From: Liolophura sinensis
Lineage: Eukaryota > Mollusca > Polyplacophora > Chitonida > Chitonidae
DNA length: 64,000 bases
Assembly (NCBI RefSeq): GCF_032854445.1
Contig: NC_088296.1
Span: forward strand, 2,315,246 to 2,379,245
Direction of reading: 5' to 3'
A model generated the notes under the pieces. That model was not told the origin of the DNA. It was given only the letters and a program-made list of their open reading frames with translations, and searched no databases. The translations under genes were made by a program, and so were the position numbers. This document shows positions 51,141-61,497 of this stretch, piece by piece; the stretch's first letter is position 1, and the number at the start of each line of letters is the position of its first letter.

Positions 51141-51432
51141 CAGTGATGGCAAGACAACCAAGGCAATGTTGGTATGATTTTAGATGTACTAGTACATATA
51201 ACGGCAAGAAATTCATCATATCCATGAGTTCAACAGATTTCGGCCAGATTTCAATTGATAGTGCTGCCTTACTGGAACGCCATGCCGAAGACACCAAGCA
51301 AACCGGTCCAACTAGTCACCTTATGCTGACACCGGCCGGCTCAGTACTTGACCGATCCCGCTAATGCTGCACGTCAATTAAATGAGATAGTGCCAAGATA
51401 ACCCATGTTAAAGACTCAAGTATGACTCGATA
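51141..51432. repeat. 292-bp highly conserved block, copy A
   Basis: Equal in length to 60,229-60,520 with only six substitutions seen by eye and no indel. It contains a 72-codon plus-strand frame (MARQPRQCWYDF... to a TAA at 51,362-51,364). It lies about 2.1 kb upstream of the gene copy A coding exon. It may be a promoter or 5' exon of that gene, a mobile element, or a gene-converted segment. Confidence 0.7.
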
Positions 51433-51959
51433 TCTCCATTTAACGCTTCATAGCCGCCTCAACGCCCACTCTCCGCAGCCACACGGCAGTCCCGATTTCT
51501 TCAGCCCGTCCACCACGACAGGCAGTCGTAACGACTCCTATCTACCGTAGAGAAACTAAAATAACAATATGTTTGCCGAATTCTGATTAATCGATGGAGC
51601 AAAAAGTCGTATAGGTTACTTCTACTTAGGCGTTTACAAGAACAGTTAGAACAAAACTTCAACTGAGTTAAACTTACAAGACGCTAGGTTTCAATAGCTG
51701 CGAGTGCTCATTTGCCAACTTTCACGCCATCTTCACTTATTTAGTTTTACTTCTTATGCTGCAGTTTTTCGTAATATTTTCCACCCACAACTCAGTGACC
51801 CTTTTTTCTCCTCCAAACTAAATGTTTCTACATAACAATGGCGCTTTAGCTCTTCTTGTAAACAGCAAACTATGGCTACAGTATAGCCTACTTGAATTGG
51901 ATGTATTTGTATTTTTGATATGTGGGCAGAAATTAGAAATTGCATGTGACACTAAGGAA

Positions 51960-52478
51960 TTAACAAATAACACAACACGATCTCTTCTTCGACTTCTTGT
52001 GATGTTGACTTTCTGGCTGGCCATCTATTTCGTCTCTGGGGATCTGAGAGTAGGGTGCGGCGATGTCAATTATCGTATCTCGTGCTGTGTTCATCCTAAT
52101 TCCCTCCCTGCCGGAAAAGCCCCAGGTCGAGTTAGAGGGTGTCGGCTGGAATATCGGCGTTTGCGCATGCGCTGGAGGTGACACTGTGCTAGTCGGCCTG
52201 ACTGGCTTACAAAGAGGCGATGTCCTGTGTCCGTAGTCATAGGGGTCTACAAACGCTTGGTGGATAAGTTTCCCGTATGTTGGCTGTCTTCCTGCCGTTG
52301 TTGGTTGCGGTGGTGATGTCGGTGGCAATATCACGGGCGGCACAACGTTATTGTCAAAGCTGTGTACCTTAACTCCATGACGTGCACGACGTGAAGACTG
52401 GTTTTGACGGCGGAGGAAGTTGTCAGGGCGCCTGTGCCACGACCCGCCCGGGTCTCCGCGGTAACCACGCACTCTGAC
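51960..52478 (-). CDS. copy B terminal coding exon (GDPGG, proline-rich, CVIC end)
   Basis: 172 codons plus a TAA stop. The acceptor tttctgcttaaatag|GTCAGA restores phase 0 with the preceding exon. Contents in order: RGYRGDPGGSW, a basic stretch (RRQNQSSRRARH), proline-rich NVVPPVILPPTSPPQPTT, SPPAHAQTPIFQPTPS, then KKSKKRSCCVIC. High identity with copy A continues about 120 bp past the stop, probably the 3' UTR. Confidence 0.6.
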   Translation of the reverse strand, partial: VRVRGYRGDPGGSWHRRPDNFLRRQNQSSRRARHGVKVHSFDNNVVPPVILPPTSPPQPTTAGRQPTYGKLIHQAFVDPYDYGHRTSPLCKPVRPTSTVSPPAHAQTPIFQPTPSNSTWGFSGREGIRMNTARDTIIDIAAPYSQIPRDEIDGQPESQHHKKSKKRSCCVIC

Positions 52479-55400
52479 CTATTTAAGCAGAAAGTATGTC
52501 AGAATATGTCAGTCATGTGATGAAGAGGAGTCACCAGGTGTGTGTTCATGCGCTCTGTTTTTTTTTCTTATGGTAAGTAGAGACCGTGCCGATGACTCCA
52601 GCCATAACACTCCACCTATTCATATTATAATAATATCAGTATATCCAGTCCTCTAACCTTGCTTTAACCAGTCAGACTGTGTCCCAAGTGAGCCAGCAAC
52701 AAATACAAACAAAGCACAATTTTTAAAGTGCTTGGTATGACCCGACCCGGTTAAAAGCAGAGCGGCGACGACAGCGTGATAGTGGGCAAATCCCACACGT
52801 AACCGTTGGAATTCGACCTCTTGTCAATTTACCCCTGTCAAGGTGTTATTCTAAGGGTTCAAAGTAAATGTGACCGACTGGTACCATAGCTACAGCTGAG
52901 TCAGATACTTGTGGAACTGCACGCCTTTGACATGCTACACTATTAAAATATATTAGGTTTCCCTTTGTGTCCAGACAGGTTACACTGTTAAAGAGAGATT
53001 AAAACAGGCTGCAATTTTACCTACACTTTCTATACACCTCCACGCAGCTTTACATACACCCATCCTAAACATCACCAGGCAGTTTTACATAGCCCCACTC
53101 TATACACCACCAGGCAGTTTTACATACACCCATCCTAAACATCACCAGGCAGTTTTACATACACCCATCCTAAACATCACCAGGCAGTTTTACATACACC
53201 CATCCTAAACATCACCAGGCAGTTTTACATAGCCCCACTCTATACACCACCAGGCAGTTTTACATACACCCATCCTAAACATCACCAGGCAGTTTTACAT
53301 ACACCCATCCTATACACCACCAGGCAGTTTTACATACACCCATCCTATACATCACCAGGCAGTTTTACATAGCCCCACTCTATACACCACCAGGCAGTTT
53401 TACATACACCCATCCTAAACATCACCAGGCAGTTTTACATACACCCATCCTATACATCACCAGGCAGTTTTACATAGCCCCACTCTATACACCACCAGGC
53501 AGTTTTACATACACCCATTCCATACACCACCAGGCGGTTTTATTCAAACGTTACCTAAATATGAATGAACTGGTTTGTATGGTTGGTGTAACAGAAACCT
53601 GGATGATAATCTATTGACTTATAGCAAATTGAAGTATAGCCAGAGTTAAAATAGGACTAAAAGACCCCTACCCCCCCCCCCCCCACTCCCCACACAAAAT
53701 GACGGCGTAAAACTAAAGGTAAAGGACCGTAGAAGAGAGAGTAAAACTAGGACGATGACAACAGAGTGGTGGTAAATGCTCAAAACGTAATCCATACATT
53801 TATATTACACAGAGGAAAGCGATAAAGCTAGCTGGTCCCATTACTGGTGAATATCTAAGCAAATTTTGAAGGAAAAGAAATGAAACGATTATTTTCATCC
53901 GGAATACACTAAATACGTAATTATTGTCCTAAATGTGGCATTGTCTATTACAACATGAAAGTGTTAAGTTTCAGTTTCTTTTTAGTTATTTCGTTTTTGA
54001 TGTTCAACAAAAATTTTCTCGCGCATGCAGTTTGTGTTACATTGTATGTAGTTTGTGATTTAGGCCATGTAGTTTGTGCTATAGTGCATTCAATTTGTGT
54101 TACAGTGCATATAGTTTCACTTACCTTGCATGTAGTTTGTGCTATAGAGCATCCATTTTGTGCTAAAGTCCATGTAGTTTGTGCTATAGTCCATGTAAAT
54201 TGTCCTATAATGCATGTAGTTTGTGGTGTAGTCCAGGTAGTGTATGCTATAGCCCATATAGTTTGTGCTTTATTGCTTTAGTGCATGTTATCTGTGGTAT
54301 TGCCCATTAAGTTTGTGCTATAGTGCATGTAATTTATGCGAAGGCACATGCTGTTTGTGCTGTATACCATGTAATTTGTGCTATAATACATTTAGTTTGT
54401 GATATAGTCAGTGTAGTCTTTGCTATAGTTCATATAGATTGTGCTACATTGCATGTTATCTGTGTTTTTACCCTGGTAGTTTTTGTAATAGTGCATGTAG
54501 TTTATGTTGTACTGCATGTAGTTAGAGCCACAGTGCACGTAGTGTGTGCTATAGTCCATGTAGTTTGTACCATAGTACAAGCAGTTTGTGTGACAATGCA
54601 TGTAATTTGTGCTATAGTGCATGCAGTTTGTGCATTAATGCATGTAGTTTGTGTCATGGTGCATGTTATCTGTGGTATTCCACAAGTAGTTAGTACTATA
54701 GTGCAAGTAGTTTTTGTTTAAGCCCATGCAGTTTGTGCTGTAGGGCAAGAAGTTCGTTCTATTGTGCATGTAGTTTGCGCTATAGTGCATGTAGTTTGTG
54801 TTACAGTGTATGTAGTTGGTGCTATAGTGTATGTTGACTGTGGTATTGTAGTTTGTGCTTGAGTACATGTGGTTTGTGCTATAGTGCATGCAGTTTGTGC
54901 AATAGTGCATACAGTTTGTGCCATAGTTCATGTAATTTGTGTTATAGTCCATGTAGTCTGTGCTTTAGTTCACATAGATTGTGCTATATTGCATGGTATC
55001 TGTGGCATTACCAATGTAGTTTGTGCTATAGTCCATGTAGTTTGAGCTATGGTGCATAAAGTTTGTGTTACAGTGCATGTAGTTTGTGCTATAGTGCATG
55101 TCTTCTGTGGTATTGTAGTTTGTGCTAGAGTGCATGTTATCTGTGATATTGTAATTTGTGCTATAGTTGATGTTATCTGTGGTATTGTTGATTTGTGCTA
55201 TTCTGCATGTAGTTTGTGCTATACTCCATGCAGTTTGTGTTATAGTGCATGTACTTTGTGCTATAGTGGATGTTATCAGTGGTATTGTTGATTTGTGCTA
55301 TAGTTGATGTTATCTGTGGTATTGTTGATTTGTGCTATTCTGCATGTAGTTTGTGCTATACTCCATGCAGTTTGTGTTATAGTGCATGTACTTTGTGCTA

Positions 55401-57947
55401 TAGTGGATGTTATCAGTGGAATTGCGGTTTGTCCTCCAGTGCATATAGCTTGTGATACAGTGCATGTGGCTTGTGCTATAGTCCATGTAGTTTGTGCAAT
55501 AGTGCATGCAGTTCGTTCTATTGTCCATGTAACTTGCGCTATAATGCTTGCAGTTTGTACTATAGTGCATGTTATCTATTGTATTGTAGTTTTTGCTATA
55601 CTGGATGTAGTTTGTGCTGTAGTGTGTATAGGCTGTTTTACAGTGCACCTAGTCTGTGTTATAATGCATGTAGTTAGTGCTATGGTGGATGTATTTTGAG
55701 CTATAGTGTATGTTATCTGTGGTATTGTGGTTTGTGCTATAGTGGATGTATTTTTTGCTATAGTGCATGTGGTTTGTGTCATTGTGCATGTGGTTTGTGC
55801 TATAATGCATGTAGTTTGTGCCATAGTCCGTGTAGTTTGTGTTAAAGTGATTGATATATGTGGTATTGTACTTTCTGCTTTAGTGCATGTAGTTTGTGCT
55901 ACAGTCCATGCAATTCTTGCTATAGGGCATGCAGCTGATATAATAACGCCTGCATTTTGTTCTATAGTCCATATAGTTTGTGCTATTGTCAGTATAATGT
56001 GTGCTTTATTGCATGATATCTGTGGTTTTGCCAATCTAGTTTGAGCTATAGTGCATGCAATTTGTGTTACGATGCATAATATCTGTGGTTTTCCTTATGC
56101 AGTTTTTGCTATCGTGAATGTTATCCTTTGGTATTGCTGATGTAATTTGTGCCATAGTGCATGTAGATTGTGCTATAATGCATGTAGTTTGTGCAATAGT
56201 GCATGTAGTTTGTGCAATAGTGCATGGAGTTTGTGCCGTAGTCCATGTAATTTGTGCTATAATGCATGTAGTTTGTGCTATAGTGCAGGTTATCTGTGGT
56301 ATTATAGTTTGTACTTTAGTGCATGTAGTTTCTGGTATAGTGCATGTACTTTGTGTTACAGTGCATGTAGTTTGTTTTATAATGCATGTGGTTTGTGACA
56401 TAGTCAGTATTATCTGTGGTGTTTTAGTTTGTACTCTAGTGCATATAGGTTGTGTTACAGTGCGTGTAGTCTGTATTATAACGCATGTAATTTGTGCTAT
56501 AGTCCATGTAGTCTATGCTGTAGATCATATAGTGTGTACTATAGTGCACGCAGTTTGTGTTACAGCGCATGTTAGCTGTGGTATTGCCCATGTAGTTTGT
56601 CCTTTAGTGCATGTTATCTGTGGCATTGTCCTTGTGGTTTGTGCTATAGTGCATGTAATTTTTGCTATAGTGCATATAGTTTGTGCTATAGTGCATGCAG
56701 TTTGTGCTATACTCCATGTAATTTGTCATATAATGCATGTGGTTTATGCTATAGTCCATGTAGTCTGTGCTATAGTCGATATAGTTTGTGTTATATTGCA
56801 TGTTATCTGTGTTATTTCTCTTGTAGCCTGTGGTATAGGGTATGCAGTTTGTTGTACAGTGCATGTTACCTGTGTTATTGTTCACGTAGTTACTACTATA
56901 GTGCATGTAGTTTTTGCTTTATTCCATGTAGTTTGTGCCATAGTGCTTATAATTTGTGCTATAGTGTAGACAGTTGGATTTATTATGCATGTAGTTCTTG
57001 CTAAATTAACTGTTGTTTTGATACAGTGCATGTACTCTGTGTGATAGTACGTGTAGTGCGTGCTATAGTGTATGTAGTTTTGATCAAAGCGGGTGTTATC
57101 TGTGTTGTATTACATGCAGTTGTAGTACAGTTCCTGTTGTTGTACTATAGTGCCTGGGTCTGTGCTCTAGTACCTATTGTCGTGCTATAATACCTGTAGG
57201 TATGCTATATATTCTGCAGTTGTGCTATAGTCGATGTATATTATGTCATAGTGCGTGTAGGTGTGTTATAATGCCCGCAGTGGTGCTATAGTTCCTGTAG
57301 TCGTGCTGTAATGGATGCAATTGTGCTTCAGTGTGTGTGTTTGTGCTATAGTGCCTGTAGTTGTGCCGTAGTGCCTGCAGGTGTGCTGTAGTGCCTGTAG
57401 GTTAGCTATAGTGCCTGTATGTCTGTTATAGTGCCTGTAGTTTTTCTATATCGCATGTATGTTGTGACACATTTTATAAATCACTACTTACTTTTGTTTG
57501 GTAAAAGCTAGTGAGAAAGGGACGGATAGGCCAATATAATGCAGAGAGACTGTAAGCAGGTAAATGTCTGCAGCAACACACTGCCTTTTATCTCAGATAA
57601 TAAATAAATCATTTAACTCTTACTTCAACTCCGCCATTCTCTGTGGTAAATTTGTCAGGGTTAATTGCGCTCCAGTTTACTTCCTTTACCCGGATCTTAT
57701 CACATCCGCCCAATCGTTCAAACTGCCGAAACACCCACAGACGTCGATTATCGCCACTCCAGTAACGACCGTCTTGGAAAGACACTCTTATCGGTGGAAT
57801 GTCGCAGATATCACAGACACCATTACACAAGTCGTCGAGCGTCTCGCCTATAGGTGTCCCCTCGTGTTGAAATGTGAAGGTGTTTTTGATGGAATCCTGT
57901 GTATATAGAATGTTCGATGGACGGAGCTCAATCAGTGCCCGAACCAT
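51960..57947 (-). CDS. uncharacterised gene, copy B: DNRRLWVFR domain protein with C-terminal CVIC box
   Basis: Two coding exons (57947-57624 and 52478-51960) joined in phase 0 give an intact 280-residue protein. Residues 1-108 contain DIPPIRVSFQDGRYW and DNRRLWVFRQFERLG, then KIRV. This pattern (PI.V...DG.y...D.RRL.....e..G....I.V) resembles ParB/sulfiredoxin-like domains, where an RR motif sits in the nucleotide-binding region. The splice junction yields VRVRGYRGDPGGSW. Residues about 150-230 are proline-rich. The end is HHKKSKKRSCCVIC, a polybasic run with a possible CAAX prenylation box, so membrane attachment is plausible. The ATG lies five bases into its exon (acceptor tctgcttcag|AAACAATGG), so an upstream non-coding exon is expected. 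I do not know a named family; the function is unknown. Confidence 0.65.
53020..53545. repeat. 35-bp minisatellite (unit B)
   Basis: Same unit as 42,760-43,200. A higher-order pattern alternates cccatcctaaacatc and agccccactctatacac units, suggesting multi-unit amplification after the segmental duplication. Confidence 0.92.
53668..53688. repeat. poly-C run
   Basis: An almost pure C tract after gacccct; the matching position in unit A is A-rich. Confidence 0.9.
54010..57110. repeat. 21-bp minisatellite (unit B), ~3.1 kb
   Basis: Over 140 imperfect copies of tagtttgtgctatagtgca plus tg. The seven-codon period keeps frames open, producing a 283-codon plus-strand frame (56,118-56,969) of repeating VVCAIVH heptads and Tyr/Asn/Cys-rich minus frames. 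I regard these as by-products. Confidence 0.93.
57111..57470. repeat. ~20-bp minisatellite (unit B)
   Basis: Counterpart of 47,580-48,240, shorter and more diverged. Confidence 0.85.
57624..57947 (-). CDS. copy B first coding exon (ParB/Srx-like motif)
   Basis: 108 codons. The exon begins at 57,952 after a strong acceptor and the ATG is at 57,947 in an AAACAATGG context. It ends at GTTGAA|gtaagagt. It carries FQHEGTPIGETLDDLCNG, DIPPIRV, DNRRLWVFR and ENGGVE. Compared by eye with copy A it has 15 base differences in 324, nine of which change the amino acid. Confidence 0.75.
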
Positions 57948-58336
57948 TGTTTCTGAAGCAGATAAAATATAACAATGAGCTCCGTCAACATTCAATTGCT
58001 ATAAAGTTCCCGTCGTTAGTAAAAGGTTTCGTTTCTTTTTCCACTGCATAATCAAATGAGTCTAAAATCCTTCAAACGTGGGTGAAAAATAAAATGCTGT
58101 CATTGAAGACTTAATCAGATCATGAACACAGTGTTACAATTGGAAGTAGTCTACTAAATTTCACTGCTCTAAGTTAAGTAGTTTGTGGGAAATTTTGTAA
58201 TATGAATCACATACAAATCTGTCCAAATTTGCATCATCACCTCGAAAAAAAGAGAAAACAAGGAAACCGACTTTGCTTGTACAACTTCCATTCACCAACA
58301 GTCAGAAAAAAAATATATACCATAAAATACAATAAG

Positions 58337-58478
58337 TTTATTTATGCATTTATTTATTTACTTACTTACTTATTTACTTATTTACTTATTTATTTGATTG
58401 GTGTTTTACGCCGTACTCAAGAATATTTCACTTATACGACGGCGGCCAGCATTATGGTGGAAGAAAATCGGGCAGAGC
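58337..58478 (-). repeat. SINE relic (unit B)
   Basis: Better preserved counterpart of 49,400-49,477, with gtgttttacgccgtactcaag intact. Confidence 0.75.
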
Positions 58479-59456
58479 AAAAATATAATGAATAAGATAT
58501 TAGTAAACGTTCATGAATATAAAGACATGGTTCATTGACTGGCGGGAATAAAGTCCAAGTTTTATTACACCTGTTTAAGCAAAATTTATGTGTGTAGATA
58601 ATTGAAGTCAAATGGCTAGATACGCATGGACCTATACACGACCTATACATATACATATCTACGGAAGCGACAAGATACAGGTTCATGATGGTAATGGCAT
58701 CCACATTATTGGGTGCCTAGAAATCGCCCTAAGCTGTTTCGCAAAGGTGAGTCCATCGCTCTTGTATCACCCAAGAAATATTTATTAATTATTTATACTT
58801 CAAATAATGCATAAAATATGCAGTTCTTCATTTTATCATTCACATAAAGTTTTATTCATAAGTATTATTTTATTTATTAACTGCATTTTTACATTTCACC
58901 CCACCCTCGATAACTCTTTCTCACTGTCACGATATCGGTGAATTTTGTAAGAGTAGGAAAGCGAAGCATCCGTGGAAACCCACGAATATTTGGCATGTTA
59001 TCTACAAACTTTTCCACGCGTAGCTTACGAATAAGCATGAAGTACTAGTGGAAGACAAATGGTCTTCATTGAGCCTTACACCACACAAAGGACAGAGTCA
59101 CCGTTGTAAATAATTTATTCTTATCTATGACCCACACATAGTGAAAGCTGGGCAAATCACAAATTCCATGTCCGTGGTACAATTGGAACCATCACCTCGT
59201 GTGCTCTAGTGAATAAACTGCCAGCATCTTAAGCACTCGACCAGCTACCACTGCTTTCATTATGAGACCGAAGACAGACTAATATATAATGAGACAAACG
59301 CTTTGTTAAGTCAGACAGCATACCTTTTTTTATTCACTTTCTCACAAACGATAGTTTCCTCTATATTAAAACTCTTTGCAACAAAGCCTGTCACTCATCT
59401 TTCGCTAGAATGGAGCTTAGAAATTTAATAAATCAATCGCTCTATACATTATGCAT

Positions 59457-59622
59457 GGATTTTTTTTATTAGTGTTTTATGCCGAAGTCAAGAATATTTC
59501 ACCTATATAGCGGCAGCCAGCATTGTGGTGGGAGGAACCCGGGCAGGACCCGGGGTAACCCACGTTCATCCGCAGGCTGCTGTCAAACCTTCCCACGTGC
59601 GACCTAAGAGGAAGTCAGCATG
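59457..59622 (-). repeat. SINE relic (unit B)
   Basis: Counterpart of 50,097-50,262. Homology with unit A continues to about 59,797. Confidence 0.8.
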
Positions 59623-60228
59623 ACCCATTAGGTGTCACAAGCGCCAATGTATCAGTGCTTCTCCCTGTGTGATAAACTTAATGAGCTGGTGTAATACAAG
59701 GCTGATCGCGTCTTGCACAACGCGAGCGATACCGCGCCCATTCGCTGTTAAAGCCGGCACATATGAGAGCTTACGACTCTACTGAACCGCCCGTGTGTGG
59801 GGCATACACATGTATTTTGTTACACAACGTACTTACTGTGTAAGCTGGTCCCTTAGATCCACAGCCCCTGGTTCATGTGTCTGGACAGTGAGCGTTTCTA
59901 CAAGCACACAAGTATTTCTTTTGGGGACGTCCGCCCGGATGGAGAGGTCAGTCCAGGTACGATATCACGGCCCGTGATCTGTTTTTAGATCTGTTTCTGC
60001 GCAAGAAAAACATTCGGCGAGAAAGTAGTTTACGGGAAATCAAACCGAAAGTGAAACTAACTGGGCATTTTGTTCATACATTGCCCTGGCATATTTCATG
60101 CTCGTATGAAGCCCGGCACTGGGGTTGAACGTGTGACATGACATAGTAAAGTATAGAGTCGTCGGTATGACACATTTCTTCACAAATACCTTTAAATAAC
60201 ATGTCTAGGTTTATCAAAGCCATAAACG

Positions 60229-60520
60229 CAGTGATGGCAAGACAACCAAGGCAATGTTGGTATGATTTTAGATGTACTAGTACATATAACGGCAAGAAAT
60301 TCATCATATCCATGAGTTCAACAGATTTCGGCCAGATTTCAATTGATAGTTCTGCCTTACTGGAACGCCATGCCGAAGACACCAAGCAAACCGGTCCAGC
60401 TAGTCACATTATGCTGACACCGGCCGGCTCAGTACTTGACCGATCCCGCTAATGCTGCACGTCAATTAAGTGAGACAGTGCCAAGATAACCCATATTAAA
60501 GACTCAAGTATGACTCGATA
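60229..60520. repeat. 292-bp highly conserved block, copy B
   Basis: Partner of 51,141-51,432. Sequence left of the block is unrelated between the two units, so the homology starts sharply at cagtgatggc. The plus-strand frame is open here too. Confidence 0.7.
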
Positions 60521-60666
60521 CGGGGGTGGGGCTCAGATCCATTACTATGAGGTGGACACTTCGACTTAGAAATGTTTTCCAGGAAGTGAATATTACGAAT
60601 TGATGTTATATCAATAGGTGATGATATCTGTACAATGATCCATGTGTACAGGTTTAAACAGATCCT

Positions 60667-60792
60667 TTATTTATTCATTTGACTGGTGTTTTACGCCGTA
60701 CTCAAATAATTGTTCACTTTTACAATGACGACCAGCATTATGGTGGGAGAAAACGGTGTAGAGCCCGGGGGAAACCCACGGCTATTCATAGG
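60667..60792 (-). repeat. SINE 3' part, minus orientation
   Basis: ttgactggtgttttacgccg, gaccagcattatggtggg, cccgggggaaacccacgg. Just outside unit B. Confidence 0.75.
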
Positions 60793-60904
60793 TCTTCTCT
60801 GATATCTCTCCGGTTTCCTCGGGGCTTTCCTTGGTTCCCGTCGATTTCCTCTGATATCTCCATGGTTTCCTTCATTATGTTTCCTCTGACATATTTCCGG
60901 TTTC

Positions 60905-61150
60905 TGCTTCATGACCTCCTCACCCCCACTCTTCTGTAGACTCTTCCCCTACACTCCATGCTCCTCATTTTCCTCCGGCATATTTCCGGTTTCCACTTCA
61001 TGGCCACTTCACCCCCCCCACTCTTCTGTAGTCTCTTCCCCTACACTCCATACTCCTCATTTTCCTCCGGCATATTTCCGGTTTCCGCTTCATGGCCACT
61101 TCACCCCCCACTCTTCTGTAGACTCTTCCCCTACACTCAATACACCTCAT
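60905..61150. repeat. ~90-bp pyrimidine-rich tandem repeat
   Basis: Nearly three copies containing cactcttctgtagactcttc, tcctcattttcctccggca and tatttccggtttcc. Open frames here are compositional. Confidence 0.88.
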
Positions 61151-61367
61151 TTTCCACAAGGATCTTTCTGCTTCTCTTCGTGTTCTCTTCGGCCTCCTTC
61201 TCTCAGGCTCTTTTCAGTTTCCTTCAGGTTTTCTCGCTATTCCCGATGACTCCCTCTCATTTCCTCTGTGCACAAACCTGACTGCGGCCATATGTGTGAA
61301 GCATCCGCAGTGGAACTGCAGAATTTGTACTAATTTGATACAAATAAATGCGAACTTTATTAAACGA

Positions 61368-61497
61368 GTTGTGGCTCAATTGGTTAGCGTGCTGGCGCAG
61401 CGTAATGACCCAGAAGTCTCTCGCCAATGCCGTCGCTGTGAATTCAAGGTCTGCTCATGGTGGCTTCCTCTCCGGCCGTACGTGGGAAGGTCTGTAG
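61368..61497 (+). repeat. SINE 5' part
   Basis: Intact box A (tggctcaattggttag) and a degraded box B (gaattcaaggtc). Truncated after ggccgtacgtgggaagg. Confidence 0.8.

Larger units (their letters stand above)
41090..51432. repeat. tandem segmental duplication, unit A (~10.3 kb)
   Basis: Shares a collinear series of blocks with 51,475-60,520: the start near cagccacacggcagt, the terminal exon block, a 35-bp minisatellite, a 21-bp minisatellite, a 20-bp minisatellite, the first coding exon, two SINE relics and a 292-bp block. Unit A additionally contains a (CA)n tract, two more SINEs, the 42-bp array and an ACTC-tailed insertion. Confidence 0.85.
52479..57623 (-). other. intron of gene copy B (5.1 kb, repeat-filled)
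   Basis: Mainly a 35-bp array (53,020-53,545), an intervening unique stretch with a poly-C run, a roughly 3.1 kb 21-bp array (54,010-57,110) and a 20-bp array to 57,470. Confidence 0.65.
51475..60520. repeat. tandem segmental duplication, unit B (~9.0 kb)
   Basis: Second copy, directly adjacent to unit A in the same orientation. The terminal exon region matches unit A closely over more than 600 bp. The introns differ in minisatellite copy number; the 21-bp array is much longer here. Confidence 0.85.

Noticed and set aside
54392-56969. Many 70-280 codon frames rich in Cys/Val/His or Tyr/Asn
   Set aside because: Products of a 21-bp tandem repeat whose period is a multiple of three; no splice or start context supports translation.
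61003-61281. Ser/Pro/Phe-rich overlapping plus frames
   Set aside because: They follow from a pyrimidine-rich ~90-bp tandem repeat.
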